From NCBI RefSeq assembly GCF_000159035.1, contig NZ_DS999576.1:437922-500453 (forward strand): 62,532 nucleotides of DNA, given 5' to 3'. This stretch comes from Actinomyces urogenitalis DSM 15434. Its GTDB lineage: Bacteria; Actinomycetota; Actinomycetes; Actinomycetales; Actinomycetaceae. Position 1 is the first letter of the stretch. Every line of letters begins with the position of its first letter. Shown here one piece after another: positions 1 through 9,886 of this stretch. The notes beneath the pieces are model-generated. The model saw only the letters and a list, made by a program, of their open reading frames with translations. It was not told the origin of the DNA and ran no database searches. Made by a program: the position numbers and the translations under genes.

Positions 1-564
1 CTGACGGAGCCGGGACGCTCCTCCTCCCTGGAGATCACCTGCCCTGGCTCCGAGGCGGCCCTGGCCCTGGTGGGGGCCGCGCGACGTTTCGACATCGCTG
101 CCAAGGCCCGGGAGGTGCGCGGCGCCGACCGCGTGGTGGTGCGCGATGGCGAGGCCATCGGCGTGCTGCTGGAGAAGATGGGGGCGGTTGAGGCCTACCG
201 TGTGTGGGGCGAGCGCCGCTCGCGCCGCGAGACACGGGGAACGGCCAACCGCCTGGCTAACTTCGACGACGCCAACCTGCGCCGCTCGGCCCGTGCGGCC
301 GTGGCCTCCGGGGCGCGGGTGGAGCGTGCCTTCGAGATCCTGGGCGACGACGTCCCCGAGCACCTGGTCCAGGCCGGCAGGCTGCGCATGGAGCACAAGC
401 AGGCGAGCCTGGAGGAGCTGGGCCAGCTCTCTGAGCCCCAGCTGACCAAGGACGCCGTGGCGGGCCGGATCAGGCGCCTGCTGGCGATGGCGGACAAGCG
501 CGCCCACGAGCTGGGGATCGCGGACACCGAGTCCGTCCTGACCCAGGACATGCTTGATATGTAG
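1..564 (+). CDS. whiA: WhiA sporulation/cell-division regulator, 3' part
   Basis: The reading frame is open from base 1 and ends with TAG at 562-564, giving 187 C-terminal residues; the start lies outside the window. WhiA is a DNA-binding protein with an N-terminal homing-endonuclease-like fold and a C-terminal helix-turn-helix. What is visible is the end of the first part and the HTH region: [19 protein letters not shown] followed by helices with [10 protein letters not shown] and SLEELGQL, which are family hallmarks. Full WhiA is about 325 residues, so roughly the last 55% is present. In actinobacteria whiA lies upstream of gap-pgk-tpiA, as here. The identification is firm; the role in this probably non-sporulating organism is inferred to be control of division genes. 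Confidence 0.93.
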   Translation: MTEPGRSSSLEITCPGSEAALALVGAARRFDIAAKAREVRGADRVVVRDGEAIGVLLEKMGAVEAYRVWGERRSRRETRGTANRLANFDDANLRRSARAAVASGARVERAFEILGDDVPEHLVQAGRLRMEHKQASLEELGQLSEPQLTKDAVAGRIRRLLAMADKRAHELGIADTESVLTQDMLDM

Positions 565-625
565 CCGCGGCCTGGGACCACGGTCCCGAAGCCAGGCGCG
601 ACCTGTGTCACGCCCGACCTGGTGA

Positions 626-1813
<1,188 letters not shown>

Positions 1814-1841
1814 CGTACCGCTCGCAATGAGCACCTGACGA

Positions 1842-1877
1842 CGACGCCCGCGCACGCCACTGCGTGCGCGGGCGTCG
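1842..1877 (+). terminator. strong hairpin between gap and pgk
   Basis: A perfect 16-base-pair inverted repeat (1842-1857 with 1862-1877) encloses the loop CACT. No T-run follows, as is common in high-GC actinobacteria. It lies 28 bases after the gap stop and 80 bases before pgk, so it probably ends or attenuates gap transcription, and could also stabilise the gap mRNA 3' end. Confidence 0.75.
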
Positions 1878-1957
1878 CCTCGCCAGGGCTCCTTTGGGCC
1901 GCGGGCGTGCCCTGGTACGCCGCAGCCCGCCCCACCCCACTGACAGAAAGAGGCCTC

Positions 1958-3151
1958 ATGAAGACCATCGAGTCCCTGGGCGACCTGCGCGGCAAGCGCG
2001 TCCTGGTCCGCTCCGACTTCAACGTCCCGCTCGACGCTGAGAAGAACATCACCGACGACGGCCGTATCCAGGCCGCCCTGCCCACCCTCAAGACCCTCCT
2101 GGAGGCCGGCGCCAAGGTCATCATCGTGGCGCACCTGGGCCGCCCCAAGGGGCAGGTCAACCCCGACTTCTCCCTGGCCCCTGTGGCCAAGCGCCTGGCT
2201 GAGGTCACCGGTGTCAAGGTGACGCTGGCCGAGGATACCGTGGGCGAGTCCGCCAAGGCCGCCGTGGCCGGCCTGGCCGACGGCGAGATCGTCCTGCTGG
2301 AGAACGTCCGCTTCAACGCCGCCGAGACCTCAAAGGACGACGTTGAGCGTCAGGCCTTCGCCAAGGAGCTCGCCTCGCTGGCTGACGTCTTCGTCTCCGA
2401 CGGCTTCGGCGTGGTCCACCGTAAGCAGGCCTCCGTCTACGACGTCGCCCAGATCCTGCCGGCCGCCGCCGGCCTGCTCGTGGGCAAGGAGATCGAGTCC
2501 CTGTCCAAGGCCGTCAACGACCCTGAGCGCCCCTACACCGTGGTGCTGGGTGGCTCCAAGGTCTCCGACAAGCTGGGCGTCATCGCCAACCTGCTGGGCA
2601 AGGCCGACCGCCTGCTCATCGGTGGCGGCATGGCCTTCACCTTCCTGGCGGCCCAGGGCTACGAGGTGGGCACCTCGCTGCTGGAGAAGGACCAGATCGA
2701 CACGGTCAAGGGCTACCTGGCCACCGCCAAGGACAAGGGCGTCGAGCTCCTCGTCCCGGTCGACGTCGTCGTCGCCCCCGAGTTCAAGGCCGACGCACCG
2801 GCGACCGTCGTCGACGCCGACTCCATCCCGGCCGAGCAGATGGGCCTGGACATCGGTCCCAAGACCCAGGCTCTGTACGCCGAGGCCATCGCCACCTCCA
2901 AGACCGTGGTGTGGAACGGCCCCATGGGCGTCTTCGAGTTCCCCGCCTTCGCTGCCGGCACTAAGGCCGTGGCCCAGGCGATCTCCGACTCTGAGGCCTT
3001 CAGCGTCATCGGTGGTGGCGACTCCGCCGCCGCCGTGCGCACGCTCGGCTTCGACGAGTCCACCTTCTCCCACATCTCCACCGGTGGCGGCGCCTCCCTC
3101 GAGCTCCTCGAGGGCAAGACCCTGCCCGGCATCTCCGTCCTGGAAGGCTGA
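1958..3151 (+). CDS. pgk: phosphoglycerate kinase
   Basis: It transfers the acyl phosphate of 1,3-bisphosphoglycerate to ADP in the first ATP-yielding step of glycolysis. The product is 397 residues, the usual bacterial length. It has the N-terminal signature [12 protein letters not shown], the substrate-binding HLGRPKG, the hinge-region [10 protein letters not shown] and the C-terminal nucleotide motif GGGDSAAAV. The ATG at 1958 follows GAAAGAGG and matches the family N-terminus MKTIESL; an earlier in-frame start would only add a non-conserved leader. tpiA follows after 5 bases, so the two are almost certainly co-transcribed. Confidence 0.98.
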   Translation: MKTIESLGDLRGKRVLVRSDFNVPLDAEKNITDDGRIQAALPTLKTLLEAGAKVIIVAHLGRPKGQVNPDFSLAPVAKRLAEVTGVKVTLAEDTVGESAKAAVAGLADGEIVLLENVRFNAAETSKDDVERQAFAKELASLADVFVSDGFGVVHRKQASVYDVAQILPAAAGLLVGKEIESLSKAVNDPERPYTVVLGGSKVSDKLGVIANLLGKADRLLIGGGMAFTFLAAQGYEVGTSLLEKDQIDTVKGYLATAKDKGVELLVPVDVVVAPEFKADAPATVVDADSIPAEQMGLDIGPKTQALYAEAIATSKTVVWNGPMGVFEFPAFAAGTKAVAQAISDSEAFSVIGGGDSAAAVRTLGFDESTFSHISTGGGASLELLEGKTLPGISVLEG

Positions 3152-3156
3152 TACAG

Positions 3157-3936
3157 ATGAGCAACCGCACCCCGCTGATGGCGGGCAACTGGAAGATGAA
3201 CCTCGACCACCTCGAGGCCAACCACCTTGTCCAGGGCCTGGCCATGGAACTGAAGGACTCTGACCACGACTTCGCCAAGTGCGAGGTCCTGGTCATCCCT
3301 CCCTTCACCGACATCCGCACGGTCCAGACCATCGTCGAGGCCGACGGCCTAGACATCACGTACGGCGCTCAGGACGTGTCCATCCATGACAACGGCGCCT
3401 ACACCGGTGAGATCTCCACCGCCATGCTCACCAAGCTGGGCTGCAGCTACGTGGTCATGGGCCACTCCGAGCGCCGCGAGTACCACAACGAGTCCGACGC
3501 CCTGGTGGGCGCCAAGGCTCGCAAGGTGCTCGATGCCGGAATGACCCCGATCCTGTGCTGCGGCGAGGCTCTGGAGATCCGCAAGGCTGGCACCCACGTC
3601 GAGTTCGTGCTCGGCCAGATCCGTGCCGCCCTGGAGGGCTGGAGCGCCGAGGACGTCGCCAAGATCGTCATCGCCTACGAGCCCATCTGGGCCATCGGCA
3701 CCGGCGAGACCGCGACCGCCGAGGACGCCCAGGAGGTCTGCGGCGCTATCCGTCAGGCTCTGCGCGCCGACTACGGTGACGCGACCGCTGAGGCTACGCG
3801 CGTGCTCTACGGTGGCTCGGCCAAGCCGGGCAACATCAAGGAGCTCATGGCCCAGGCCGACGTCGACGGCGCGCTCGTCGGTGGCGCCTCGCTCAAGGCC
3901 GACTCCTTCGCCGCCATGGCGAGCTTCTACGCCTGA
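3157..3936 (+). CDS. tpiA: triosephosphate isomerase
   Basis: It interconverts dihydroxyacetone phosphate and glyceraldehyde-3-phosphate. The product is 259 residues, a TIM-barrel enzyme of normal length. The catalytic Lys in NWKMN near the N-terminus, the His in MGHSERR, the catalytic Glu in [10 protein letters not shown] and the phosphate-binding loops YGGSAKPGN and VGGASL are visible. It starts 5 bases after pgk and is followed by a long hairpin, so pgk-tpiA form one unit ending there. Confidence 0.98.
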   Translation: MSNRTPLMAGNWKMNLDHLEANHLVQGLAMELKDSDHDFAKCEVLVIPPFTDIRTVQTIVEADGLDITYGAQDVSIHDNGAYTGEISTAMLTKLGCSYVVMGHSERREYHNESDALVGAKARKVLDAGMTPILCCGEALEIRKAGTHVEFVLGQIRAALEGWSAEDVAKIVIAYEPIWAIGTGETATAEDAQEVCGAIRQALRADYGDATAEATRVLYGGSAKPGNIKELMAQADVDGALVGGASLKADSFAAMASFYA

Positions 3937-3975
3937 GCCGGCCCCGTGGCGAGGTCTACCTCACACCGAGAGTGA

Positions 3976-4017
3976 CCGAGGCCCTGTCATCTTCTGAGGA
4001 AGGTGACAGGGCCTCGG
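3976..4017 (+). terminator. terminator hairpin after tpiA
   Basis: A perfect 14-base-pair outer stem (3976-3989 with 4004-4017) continues through one wobble pair into a 4-pair inner stem (3991-3994 with 3999-4002) closed by the loop TGAG. No T-run is present. It separates the glycolytic genes from secG. Confidence 0.8.
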
Positions 4018-4030
4018 CCCGTTCATCAGG

Positions 4031-4036
4031 TATGGT
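4031..4036 (+). promoter_or_regulatory. candidate -10 element for secG
   Basis: TATGGT fits the actinobacterial TAnnnT -10 pattern. It lies just after the tpiA terminator and 60 bases before secG. The -35 region is not recognisable, so this is only a candidate. Confidence 0.35.
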
Positions 4037-4096
4037 CAGGCACTGGCGCGGTTCTTGACCGCCCGGCACGGCCCACACACAGCGAAGGAAAGACGC

Positions 4097-4339
4097 ATGG
4101 ACATCCTGAAGATTGCTCTCGAGGTGCTCCTCGTTCTCTCCAGCTTCTTCCTCATCATGACCATCCTCATGCACAAGGGCAAGGGAGGTGGCCTGTCGGA
4201 TATGTTCGGCGGTGGCATCACCTCCTCCGCCGGCACCTCCGGTGTGGCTGAGCGTAACCTCAACCGCATCACCGTCGGCGTGGCGATCGTGTGGGCCCTG
4301 GCGATCGTGGGCCTGGGGCTCGTTGTCAAGTTCGGCTGA
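4097..4339 (+). CDS. secG: preprotein translocase subunit SecG
   Basis: A small inner-membrane subunit of the SecYEG channel that aids protein export. The 80-residue product has two membrane segments (about residues 3-22 and 55-78) separated by a Gly/Ser-rich cytoplasmic loop, [15 protein letters not shown], which is the SecG hallmark. The ATG at 4097 follows GAAGGAAAG at 4084-4092; an upstream in-frame start would add non-family sequence. Its position after tpiA is conserved in actinobacteria. The 3' end overlaps the proposed start of xerD. Confidence 0.93.
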   Translation: MDILKIALEVLLVLSSFFLIMTILMHKGKGGGLSDMFGGGITSSAGTSGVAERNLNRITVGVAIVWALAIVGLGLVVKFG

Positions 4340-5273
4340 GCTGCCGGTTGCGCTGGAGCGGGCGCGTCGTGGCTACCTGGCCCACCTGCGCGTCGAGCGT
4401 GGGCTGAGCCCCAACACGCTGGCGGCCTACGAGCGTGACCTCACGCGCTACTGCCGCTTCCTGCTCGCGCGGGGAGTCCAGGATCTCGCAGCCGTCACGG
4501 AGGCGGACGTAGCCGCCTTCCTGGAGGCGATTCGCACCGGTGACGACGGCGGCCGGGCTCTCGCTGCGTCGTCGGCCTCCCGGACGGTGACGGCGGTGCG
4601 CGGCTGGCACAAGTTCCTGCTCGATGAGGGCAACACCGACGTCGACCCGTCGGCCGCGGTCCATCCTCCGCAGGTGGGCCGGCGCCTGCCCAAGGCCCTG
4701 TCAGTCGAGGAGGTCCAGGCGCTGCTGGAGGCCGCCAGCACTGATGACTCACCCCGCAGCCTGAGGGACCGGGCGCTGCTGGAGCTGCTCTACGCCACGG
4801 GGGCGCGTATCTCCGAGGCGGTCGGCCTGGTCATCGATGACCTCGACCGGGAGTCAGGCTGCATCCGGCTGTTTGGCAAGGGCCGCAAGGAACGCATCGT
4901 GCCGGTGGGCCAGTATGCCTGGGACGCGCTGGACGCCTACCTCGTCCAGGCACGGCCCGTCCTGGCGGCCAAGGGCCGGGGCGTGCCGGAGGTCTTCCTC
5001 AACACCCTTGGACGCCCCCTCTCGCGCCAGTCCGCCTGGGGCGTACTGCGCCAGGCCAGCGCGCGGGCGGGCCTGGGAGCTGACAAGCACGTCTCGCCGC
5101 ACACGCTGCGCCATTCCTTCGCCACGCACCTTCTGGCCGGCGGCGCCGATGTGCGGGTGGTCCAGGAGATGCTCGGCCACGCCTCGGTGACCACCACACA
5201 GATCTACACCAAGGTCACGGTGGAGCACCTGCGTGAGGTCTATGCCACGAGCCACCCCCGTGCCCGCGGCTGA
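4323..5273 (+). CDS. xerD: site-specific tyrosine recombinase XerD
   Basis: It resolves chromosome dimers at dif together with XerC. The product is about 316 residues. It has an N-terminal SAM-like core-binding domain (about 10-100, with [14 protein letters not shown]) and a C-terminal catalytic domain carrying the nucleophile set: Arg in ATGARISE, Lys in GKGRKER, His-x-x-Arg in [12 protein letters not shown], His in [10 protein letters not shown] and Tyr in IYTKV. The start is uncertain. No ATG or GTG precedes the conserved domain closely; the TTG at 4323, overlapping secG by 17 bases, is chosen, and a CTG at 4341 is possible. Synteny with parA-scpA-scpB is typical of actinobacteria. Confidence 0.92.
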   Translation: MSSSAELPVALERARRGYLAHLRVERGLSPNTLAAYERDLTRYCRFLLARGVQDLAAVTEADVAAFLEAIRTGDDGGRALAASSASRTVTAVRGWHKFLLDEGNTDVDPSAAVHPPQVGRRLPKALSVEEVQALLEAASTDDSPRSLRDRALLELLYATGARISEAVGLVIDDLDRESGCIRLFGKGRKERIVPVGQYAWDALDAYLVQARPVLAAKGRGVPEVFLNTLGRPLSRQSAWGVLRQASARAGLGADKHVSPHTLRHSFATHLLAGGADVRVVQEMLGHASVTTTQIYTKVTVEHLREVYATSHPRARG

Positions 5274-5293
5274 TCTCGGATAAGGTGTGCCCC

Positions 5294-6187
5294 GTGAGTG
5301 ACTCCGACCAGCGACACGGACAGCGCAGCCAGCCCGGGCTTATTGACCTGCCTGAGACCCCGCAGGCTGAGGACAAGGTCTTTGCGCAGCCGGCACCGCT
5401 GACCACGCACGGGCCGGCCCGCGTCATCTCGATGTGCAACCAGAAGGGCGGCGTCGGCAAGACGACGACGACCATCAACCTCGGTGCCGCGCTGGCCGAG
5501 TACGGTCGCCGGGTCCTCATCGTCGACTTCGACCCCCAGGGCGCGGCCAGCGCGGGACTGGGGATCAACGCCCATGAGCTGGACACGACGATCTACGACC
5601 TGCTCGTGGCCGCCCGCCCGGACGTGCGCCCGGTCATCCACCACACCTCGACCCCGGGCCTGGACATCGTCCCGGCCAATATCGACCTGTCGGCGGCTGA
5701 GGTCCAGCTGGTCGGCGAGGTGGCGCGTGAGCAGGCGCTGGCTCGCGTGCTGCGCCCGGTCCTCGACGAGTACGACGTCATCCTCGTGGACTGCCAGCCC
5801 TCGCTCGGCCTGCTGACGATCAACGCGCTGACCGCGTCCCACGGCGTCATCATCCCGCTGGAGACCGAGTTCTTCGCCCTGCGCGGGGTGGCGCTGCTCA
5901 TTGAGACCGTCGACCGGGTCCGTGACCGCCTCAACCCGCGTCTCCAGGTCGACGGGATCCTGGCCACGATGGTCGACCCGCGCACCCTGCACTCGCGTGA
6001 GGTGCTCGAGCGTCTGGTCGAGGCCTTCGGGGACCAGCTCTTCGACACCCAGATCCGGCGCACCATCAAGTTCCCCGACGCCTCCGTCGCCGCTGAGCCG
6101 ATCACGAGCTACGCTCCCACCCACGCCGGGGCGGAGGCCTACCGGCGACTGGCACGAGAGGTCATCGCCCGGGGCGATGTCGCCTGA
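5294..6187 (+). CDS. parA: ParA/Soj-family ATPase
   Basis: A MinD/ParA-type Walker ATPase, probably acting in chromosome organisation or positioning. The product is 297 residues: an N-terminal extension of about 40 residues, then the deviant Walker A CNQKGGVGKTT, the switch I DFDPQGAA and the Walker B-like VILVDCQPSLG. There is no parB beside it; instead it leads the scpA-scpB cluster, like the Soj-related gene next to scpA in Mycobacterium (Rv1708). It is thus probably a second ParA-like protein linked to condensin rather than the parABS partner. GTG 5294 is preferred over GTG 5285 because ATAAGG then has normal spacing. Confidence 0.9.
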   Translation: MSDSDQRHGQRSQPGLIDLPETPQAEDKVFAQPAPLTTHGPARVISMCNQKGGVGKTTTTINLGAALAEYGRRVLIVDFDPQGAASAGLGINAHELDTTIYDLLVAARPDVRPVIHHTSTPGLDIVPANIDLSAAEVQLVGEVAREQALARVLRPVLDEYDVILVDCQPSLGLLTINALTASHGVIIPLETEFFALRGVALLIETVDRVRDRLNPRLQVDGILATMVDPRTLHSREVLERLVEAFGDQLFDTQIRRTIKFPDASVAAEPITSYAPTHAGAEAYRRLAREVIARGDVA

Positions 6188-7037
6188 GCACCAGGGTGGC
6201 GGCTGGCCCGCACCCGCCGGCAAGGAGGCGGTGGGCGGCGAGGCCTCCGCTCCGGCCCGCGTGCCCGGCTTCAACGTCGCCCTGCCCCAGTTCGAGGGGC
6301 CCTTTGACCTCCTGCTCACCCTCATCGCCCGTAAGCGCCTGGACGTCACTGAGCTGGCGCTGGCCGAGGTGACGGACGAGTTCATCGCCCATATGCGCAG
6401 CGACTGGGACCTGGGGCACGCCAGTGAGTTCCTCGTGGTCGCCTCCACGCTGCTGGCGCTCAAGGCCTACCGGCTCCTTCCGCACGAGGGGGACGAGCCT
6501 GACAGCGAGGACCTGGAGCTCCTGGAGGCCCGGGACCTGCTCTTCGCCCGCCTGCTGCAGTACCGCGCCTACAAGGAGGCGGCTGCGGCCTTCCGTGTCC
6601 AGGCCGAGCAGGTGGCGCGCTGCCACCCACGGGTGGTCGGCCTGCCGCCGCAGCTGGCGGCGCTCCTGCCCCGGCTCGTGGGCTCCCTGAGCCCGCAGGA
6701 CCTGGCGCGCCTGGCTGCCGCGGCCTTCTCCCGACCGGCCGATCCCGGTGTCCAGACCGTCCACCTGCACGAGCGGGTGCCGGTGGGTGAGCAGATGAAC
6801 CTCATCGCCCTACGGCTGCGGGTCCACGGCCGCCTGACCTTCACCGAGCTGACCCAGGACACTGACCGCACGGCCGTCGTCGTCGCCCGCTTCCTCGCCC
6901 TGCTCATCCTCCACCGCGAGGGCAGCGTGGACCTGGCCCAGCACGAGGCGATGGAGGAGATCACCGTGACCTGGACCGGCGAGTCAGGCTCCTTGGCTGG
7001 CATCATGGCCACAGACGTTGAGGAGGAGTTCGCATGA
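6177..7037 (+). CDS. scpA: segregation and condensation protein A
   Basis: The kleisin subunit that bridges SMC heads with ScpB in the bacterial condensin. The product is 286 residues. After a 30-residue variable lead comes the family signature FEGPFDLLLTLI, then helices with FLVVASTLLALKAYRLLP, and a C-terminal winged-helix region with TFTEL. The ATG at 6177 lies inside the end of parA (11-base overlap), implying coupled translation. The stop overlaps scpB by 4 bases. Confidence 0.95.
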   Translation: MSPEHQGGGWPAPAGKEAVGGEASAPARVPGFNVALPQFEGPFDLLLTLIARKRLDVTELALAEVTDEFIAHMRSDWDLGHASEFLVVASTLLALKAYRLLPHEGDEPDSEDLELLEARDLLFARLLQYRAYKEAAAAFRVQAEQVARCHPRVVGLPPQLAALLPRLVGSLSPQDLARLAAAAFSRPADPGVQTVHLHERVPVGEQMNLIALRLRVHGRLTFTELTQDTDRTAVVVARFLALLILHREGSVDLAQHEAMEEITVTWTGESGSLAGIMATDVEEEFA

Positions 7038-7654
7038 GCGCACCGGGCGCCCACCAGGGCGAGATCTCCGCCGTACCACAGCCCCAGCTGCGCGCGGCCA
7101 CCGAGGCGATCCTCATCGTGGCCGATGAGCCGGTCACCGCCGCGGGTCTGGCGCAGGTGCTTGGCGTGGAGGAGGCGCAGGCTGAGGCGGTCCTTGACTC
7201 CTTGGCTCGCGAGTACGCCGGTGAGCAGGTGGGTCTGCCCGCACGCGGCTTCGTCGTGCGCCGGGGCGCCGGGGGCTGGCGGCTGGCCTCAGCCGTGCAG
7301 TTTGACGACCTCGTCCAGCGCTTCGTCATCGGCGGGGCCACCTCTCGGCTCTCCCAGGCCGCGCTGGAGACCCTGGCCGTCATTGCCTACCGCCAACCCG
7401 TCACGCGCGGTCGGGTAGCCGCGATCCGAGGGGTTAACGTCGACGGCGTGGTGCGCACGCTGCACGCGCGCGGTCTCATCGAGGAGGCCGGCTCCGAGCC
7501 CTCCGGGGCCCTGCTGTACCGCACCACCACGCAGTTCCTGGAGTACCTGGGTATCGACTCCCTCGACGAGCTGGCACCCCTGGCCCCCTACCTTCCAGAC
7601 ACCACCGCCCTGGCCGAGATCGAGGACGAGGCTGCCGAGAGGAGCAACCGATGA
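7034..7654 (+). CDS. scpB: segregation and condensation protein B
   Basis: A dimeric winged-helix partner of ScpA in the SMC complex. The product is 206 residues. The characteristic segment SQAALETLAVIAYRQPVTRGRVAAIRGV contains the ScpB signature, and an N-terminal repeat of the winged-helix fold is at about 20-95. It overlaps scpA and rluB by 4 bases each (ATGA), a tightly coupled arrangement. Confidence 0.95.
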   Translation: MSAPGAHQGEISAVPQPQLRAATEAILIVADEPVTAAGLAQVLGVEEAQAEAVLDSLAREYAGEQVGLPARGFVVRRGAGGWRLASAVQFDDLVQRFVIGGATSRLSQAALETLAVIAYRQPVTRGRVAAIRGVNVDGVVRTLHARGLIEEAGSEPSGALLYRTTTQFLEYLGIDSLDELAPLAPYLPDTTALAEIEDEAAERSNR

Positions 7655-8628
7655 GCCACGAGACCTACCCCGCCGTACAGGTGCCGCTGGGCGAGCTGGG
7701 CGGCGAGGAGTTCTATGACGCCGACGACGTCGAGGAGCTGAACGAGGAGGAGGATGCTGAGCTCCTGGCGGCCTTCGACGCTGAGGCCCTCGACGAGGAC
7801 GAGGAGGCCCGGATCGTGGCCGAGCGCGAGCGAGCCGGACGTGGGGGAGCCGACGACCCGTACGTGGCCACCGGCGAGCGCCTGCAGAAGGTGCTGGCCC
7901 ACGCAGGCGTGGCCTCGCGCCGTGCGTGCGAGGAGATCATTGCGGCCGGGCGCGTGAGCGTGGACGGCGTCGTGGTCACTGAGCCTGGTGTGCGTGTGGA
8001 CCCCAGCCGCCAGGAGATCCGCGTGGACGGTTCGCGGGTGCTGACCGACCCCGACGTCATCACGGTCCTGCTCCACAAGCCCGCCGGTGTGGTGACAACG
8101 ATGGAGGATCCTCAGGGCCGCCCCACGGTGGCGGACCTGGCTGAGCAGTTCATCAGTGAGCACCGCACAGAGCTCGAGCACCCCGAGTCCGTCCGCCTGG
8201 TCCACGTCGGCCGGCTCGACACCGAGACCGAGGGCCTGCTGCTGCTGTCGAATGACGGCGACCTGGCCCACCGCCTCATGCATCCCAGCTTCGAGATCTC
8301 CAAGACCTACGTCGCCATCGTCGAGGGCCAGGTGGAGGGCTGGGTGCCGCGCAAGCTGAGGCGTGGTATCGAGCTGGACGACGGCCTGGCCCAGGCTGAC
8401 CGCGTCGTGGTCAAGGACGCCGGCCCCTCCGGTTCGATCGTGGAGATCACGCTGCACTCGGGCAAGAACCGGATCGTGCGCCGCATGCTGGACGCCGTCG
8501 GCCACCCGGTGACGCGTCTGGCCCGCACGAAGCTCGGACCGCTGGGCATCGGGGGCCTGCGCCCCGGGCAGATGCGACGGCTGACCGGCGAGGAGATCAC
8601 GGCCCTCCAGCAGGAGGTCGGGCTATGA
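7651..8628 (+). CDS. rluB: 23S rRNA pseudouridine synthase, RluB/RsuA family
   Basis: It isomerises a uridine in 23S rRNA to pseudouridine. The product is 325 residues with an unusually acidic N-terminal extension (residues 1-70, rich in Asp/Glu), an S4 RNA-binding domain (about 72-120, with LQKVLAHAGVASRRACEE), and the synthase domain with the catalytic Asp in GRLDTETEGLLLL and the late motif GKNRIVRRML. Coupled by 4-base overlaps to scpB and tyrA. The exact target base is inferred from family membership. Confidence 0.93.
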   Translation: MSHETYPAVQVPLGELGGEEFYDADDVEELNEEEDAELLAAFDAEALDEDEEARIVAERERAGRGGADDPYVATGERLQKVLAHAGVASRRACEEIIAAGRVSVDGVVVTEPGVRVDPSRQEIRVDGSRVLTDPDVITVLLHKPAGVVTTMEDPQGRPTVADLAEQFISEHRTELEHPESVRLVHVGRLDTETEGLLLLSNDGDLAHRLMHPSFEISKTYVAIVEGQVEGWVPRKLRRGIELDDGLAQADRVVVKDAGPSGSIVEITLHSGKNRIVRRMLDAVGHPVTRLARTKLGPLGIGGLRPGQMRRLTGEEITALQQEVGL

Positions 8629-9803
8629 GCAGCGCACCGACGACGCCACCGACCAACCCTCACGGCACGGTCGCCACGCAGGGGCCCGTGCTCGTGGTGG
8701 GCACAGGGCTGCTGGGCACCTCGCTCGCCCTGGCACTGTCCGCCTCCGGGGTCGCGGTCCAGCTGTCTGACACGAGCCCCACCTCGCTCGCGCTGGCCCG
8801 GGACATGGGTGCCGGCCGTGTGCGTAGCGACGGCGATGAGGCGCCCCAGCTCGTCGTCGTGGCTACGCCGCCCGACGTCGCTGCCAGCGTGGTACTCGCG
8901 CAGCTGTCGGCCTTCCCCGAGGCCGTGGTCACCGACGTCGCCAGCGTCAAGCAGCGGGTGGTGGCTGAGGTCCGCGCGCACGCGGGGCAGGAGGTGCGCC
9001 GCTACGTGGGCAGTCACCCCATGGCCGGGCGCGAGCGCTCGGGAGCAGGCGCCGCGGACTGCGACCTCTTCGTGGGCCGTCCCTGGGTCATCGTGCCCGA
9101 TGGTGCCACGCCCCAGGCCGAGCTCGTCGTGCGCAACCTCGCCGTCGACGTCGGTGCGACCCCGCTGCGCATGGCGGCGGCGGAGCATGACGAGGCTGTC
9201 GCCGCGGTCAGTCACGTGCCTCAGCTGGTCTCCTCCCTGCTGGCCGCCCGACTGGAGGAGCTACCTGAGTCGGCGCTGGCACTGGCCGGGCAGGGACTGC
9301 GCGACACCACGCGCATCGCCGCCTCCGACCCCCGGCTGTGGTCAGCCATCCTCGTGGGCAACGCCGGGCCCGTCGTGGGGCTTCTGCGGGCACTGCGCGA
9401 GGACCTGGACACGCTCATCGGCGGGATCGCTCCAGCCGCCGTCGACCCGGCCTCGCCCGACTACACCGCCGCTGGGCGGGCGCAGACCATCGCTCCGGGC
9501 GCCGTGGGCGCCATCACGGACGTCATGGGACGAGGGAACACCGGCCAGGCGCGGATCCCTGGCAAGCACGGCGGAGCGCCGCGGCGCTACGCCGAGGTCC
9601 AGGTCCTCGTTCCCGATACCGCCGGGTCGCTCGGCAGGCTCTTCTCCGACGTCGGCGCCGCCGGAGTCAATATCGAGGACTTCGCCATGGAGCACTCGGC
9701 CGGACAGTCAGCCGGTATCGCCATGCTCTCCGTCTCGCCTGCGGCAGCACAGCCGCTGGAGGAGACCCTGGAGGAGGGCGGCTGGCGGGTCGTTCGGCTC
9801 TAG
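8625..9803 (+). CDS. tyrA: prephenate dehydrogenase with C-terminal ACT domain
   Basis: It oxidatively decarboxylates prephenate in tyrosine synthesis, using NAD(P). The product is 392 residues. The Rossmann motif VGTGLLGTSLAL is near residue 25. SHPMAGRERSG is the substrate-binding signature, and HVPQLVSSLLA is the helical dimerisation region. The C-terminal ACT domain (about 325-392, with VPDTAGSLGRLFSDVG) suggests feedback control by tyrosine. It overlaps rluB by 4 bases. An 83-base gap follows before cmk-der. Confidence 0.94.
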   Translation: MSSAPTTPPTNPHGTVATQGPVLVVGTGLLGTSLALALSASGVAVQLSDTSPTSLALARDMGAGRVRSDGDEAPQLVVVATPPDVAASVVLAQLSAFPEAVVTDVASVKQRVVAEVRAHAGQEVRRYVGSHPMAGRERSGAGAADCDLFVGRPWVIVPDGATPQAELVVRNLAVDVGATPLRMAAAEHDEAVAAVSHVPQLVSSLLAARLEELPESALALAGQGLRDTTRIAASDPRLWSAILVGNAGPVVGLLRALREDLDTLIGGIAPAAVDPASPDYTAAGRAQTIAPGAVGAITDVMGRGNTGQARIPGKHGGAPRRYAEVQVLVPDTAGSLGRLFSDVGAAGVNIEDFAMEHSAGQSAGIAMLSVSPAAAQPLEETLEEGGWRVVRL

Positions 9804-9886
9804 CCACGCCTTCGTGGCAGTCTTGCTCCGGACTATGACCGCAACCGCCCAGGCCTGCAGCGCCGGGCGGGGTGAAGGAGGCAGGG

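Noticed and set aside
575-590. GGGACC/GGTCCC inverted repeat after whiA
   Set aside because: Only two bases separate the arms, too tight for a stable hairpin, so it is not called a terminator.
4188-4322. Extended N-terminus of XerD inside secG
   Set aside because: This part is a frame-shifted reading of SecG and is not like any recombinase N-terminus.
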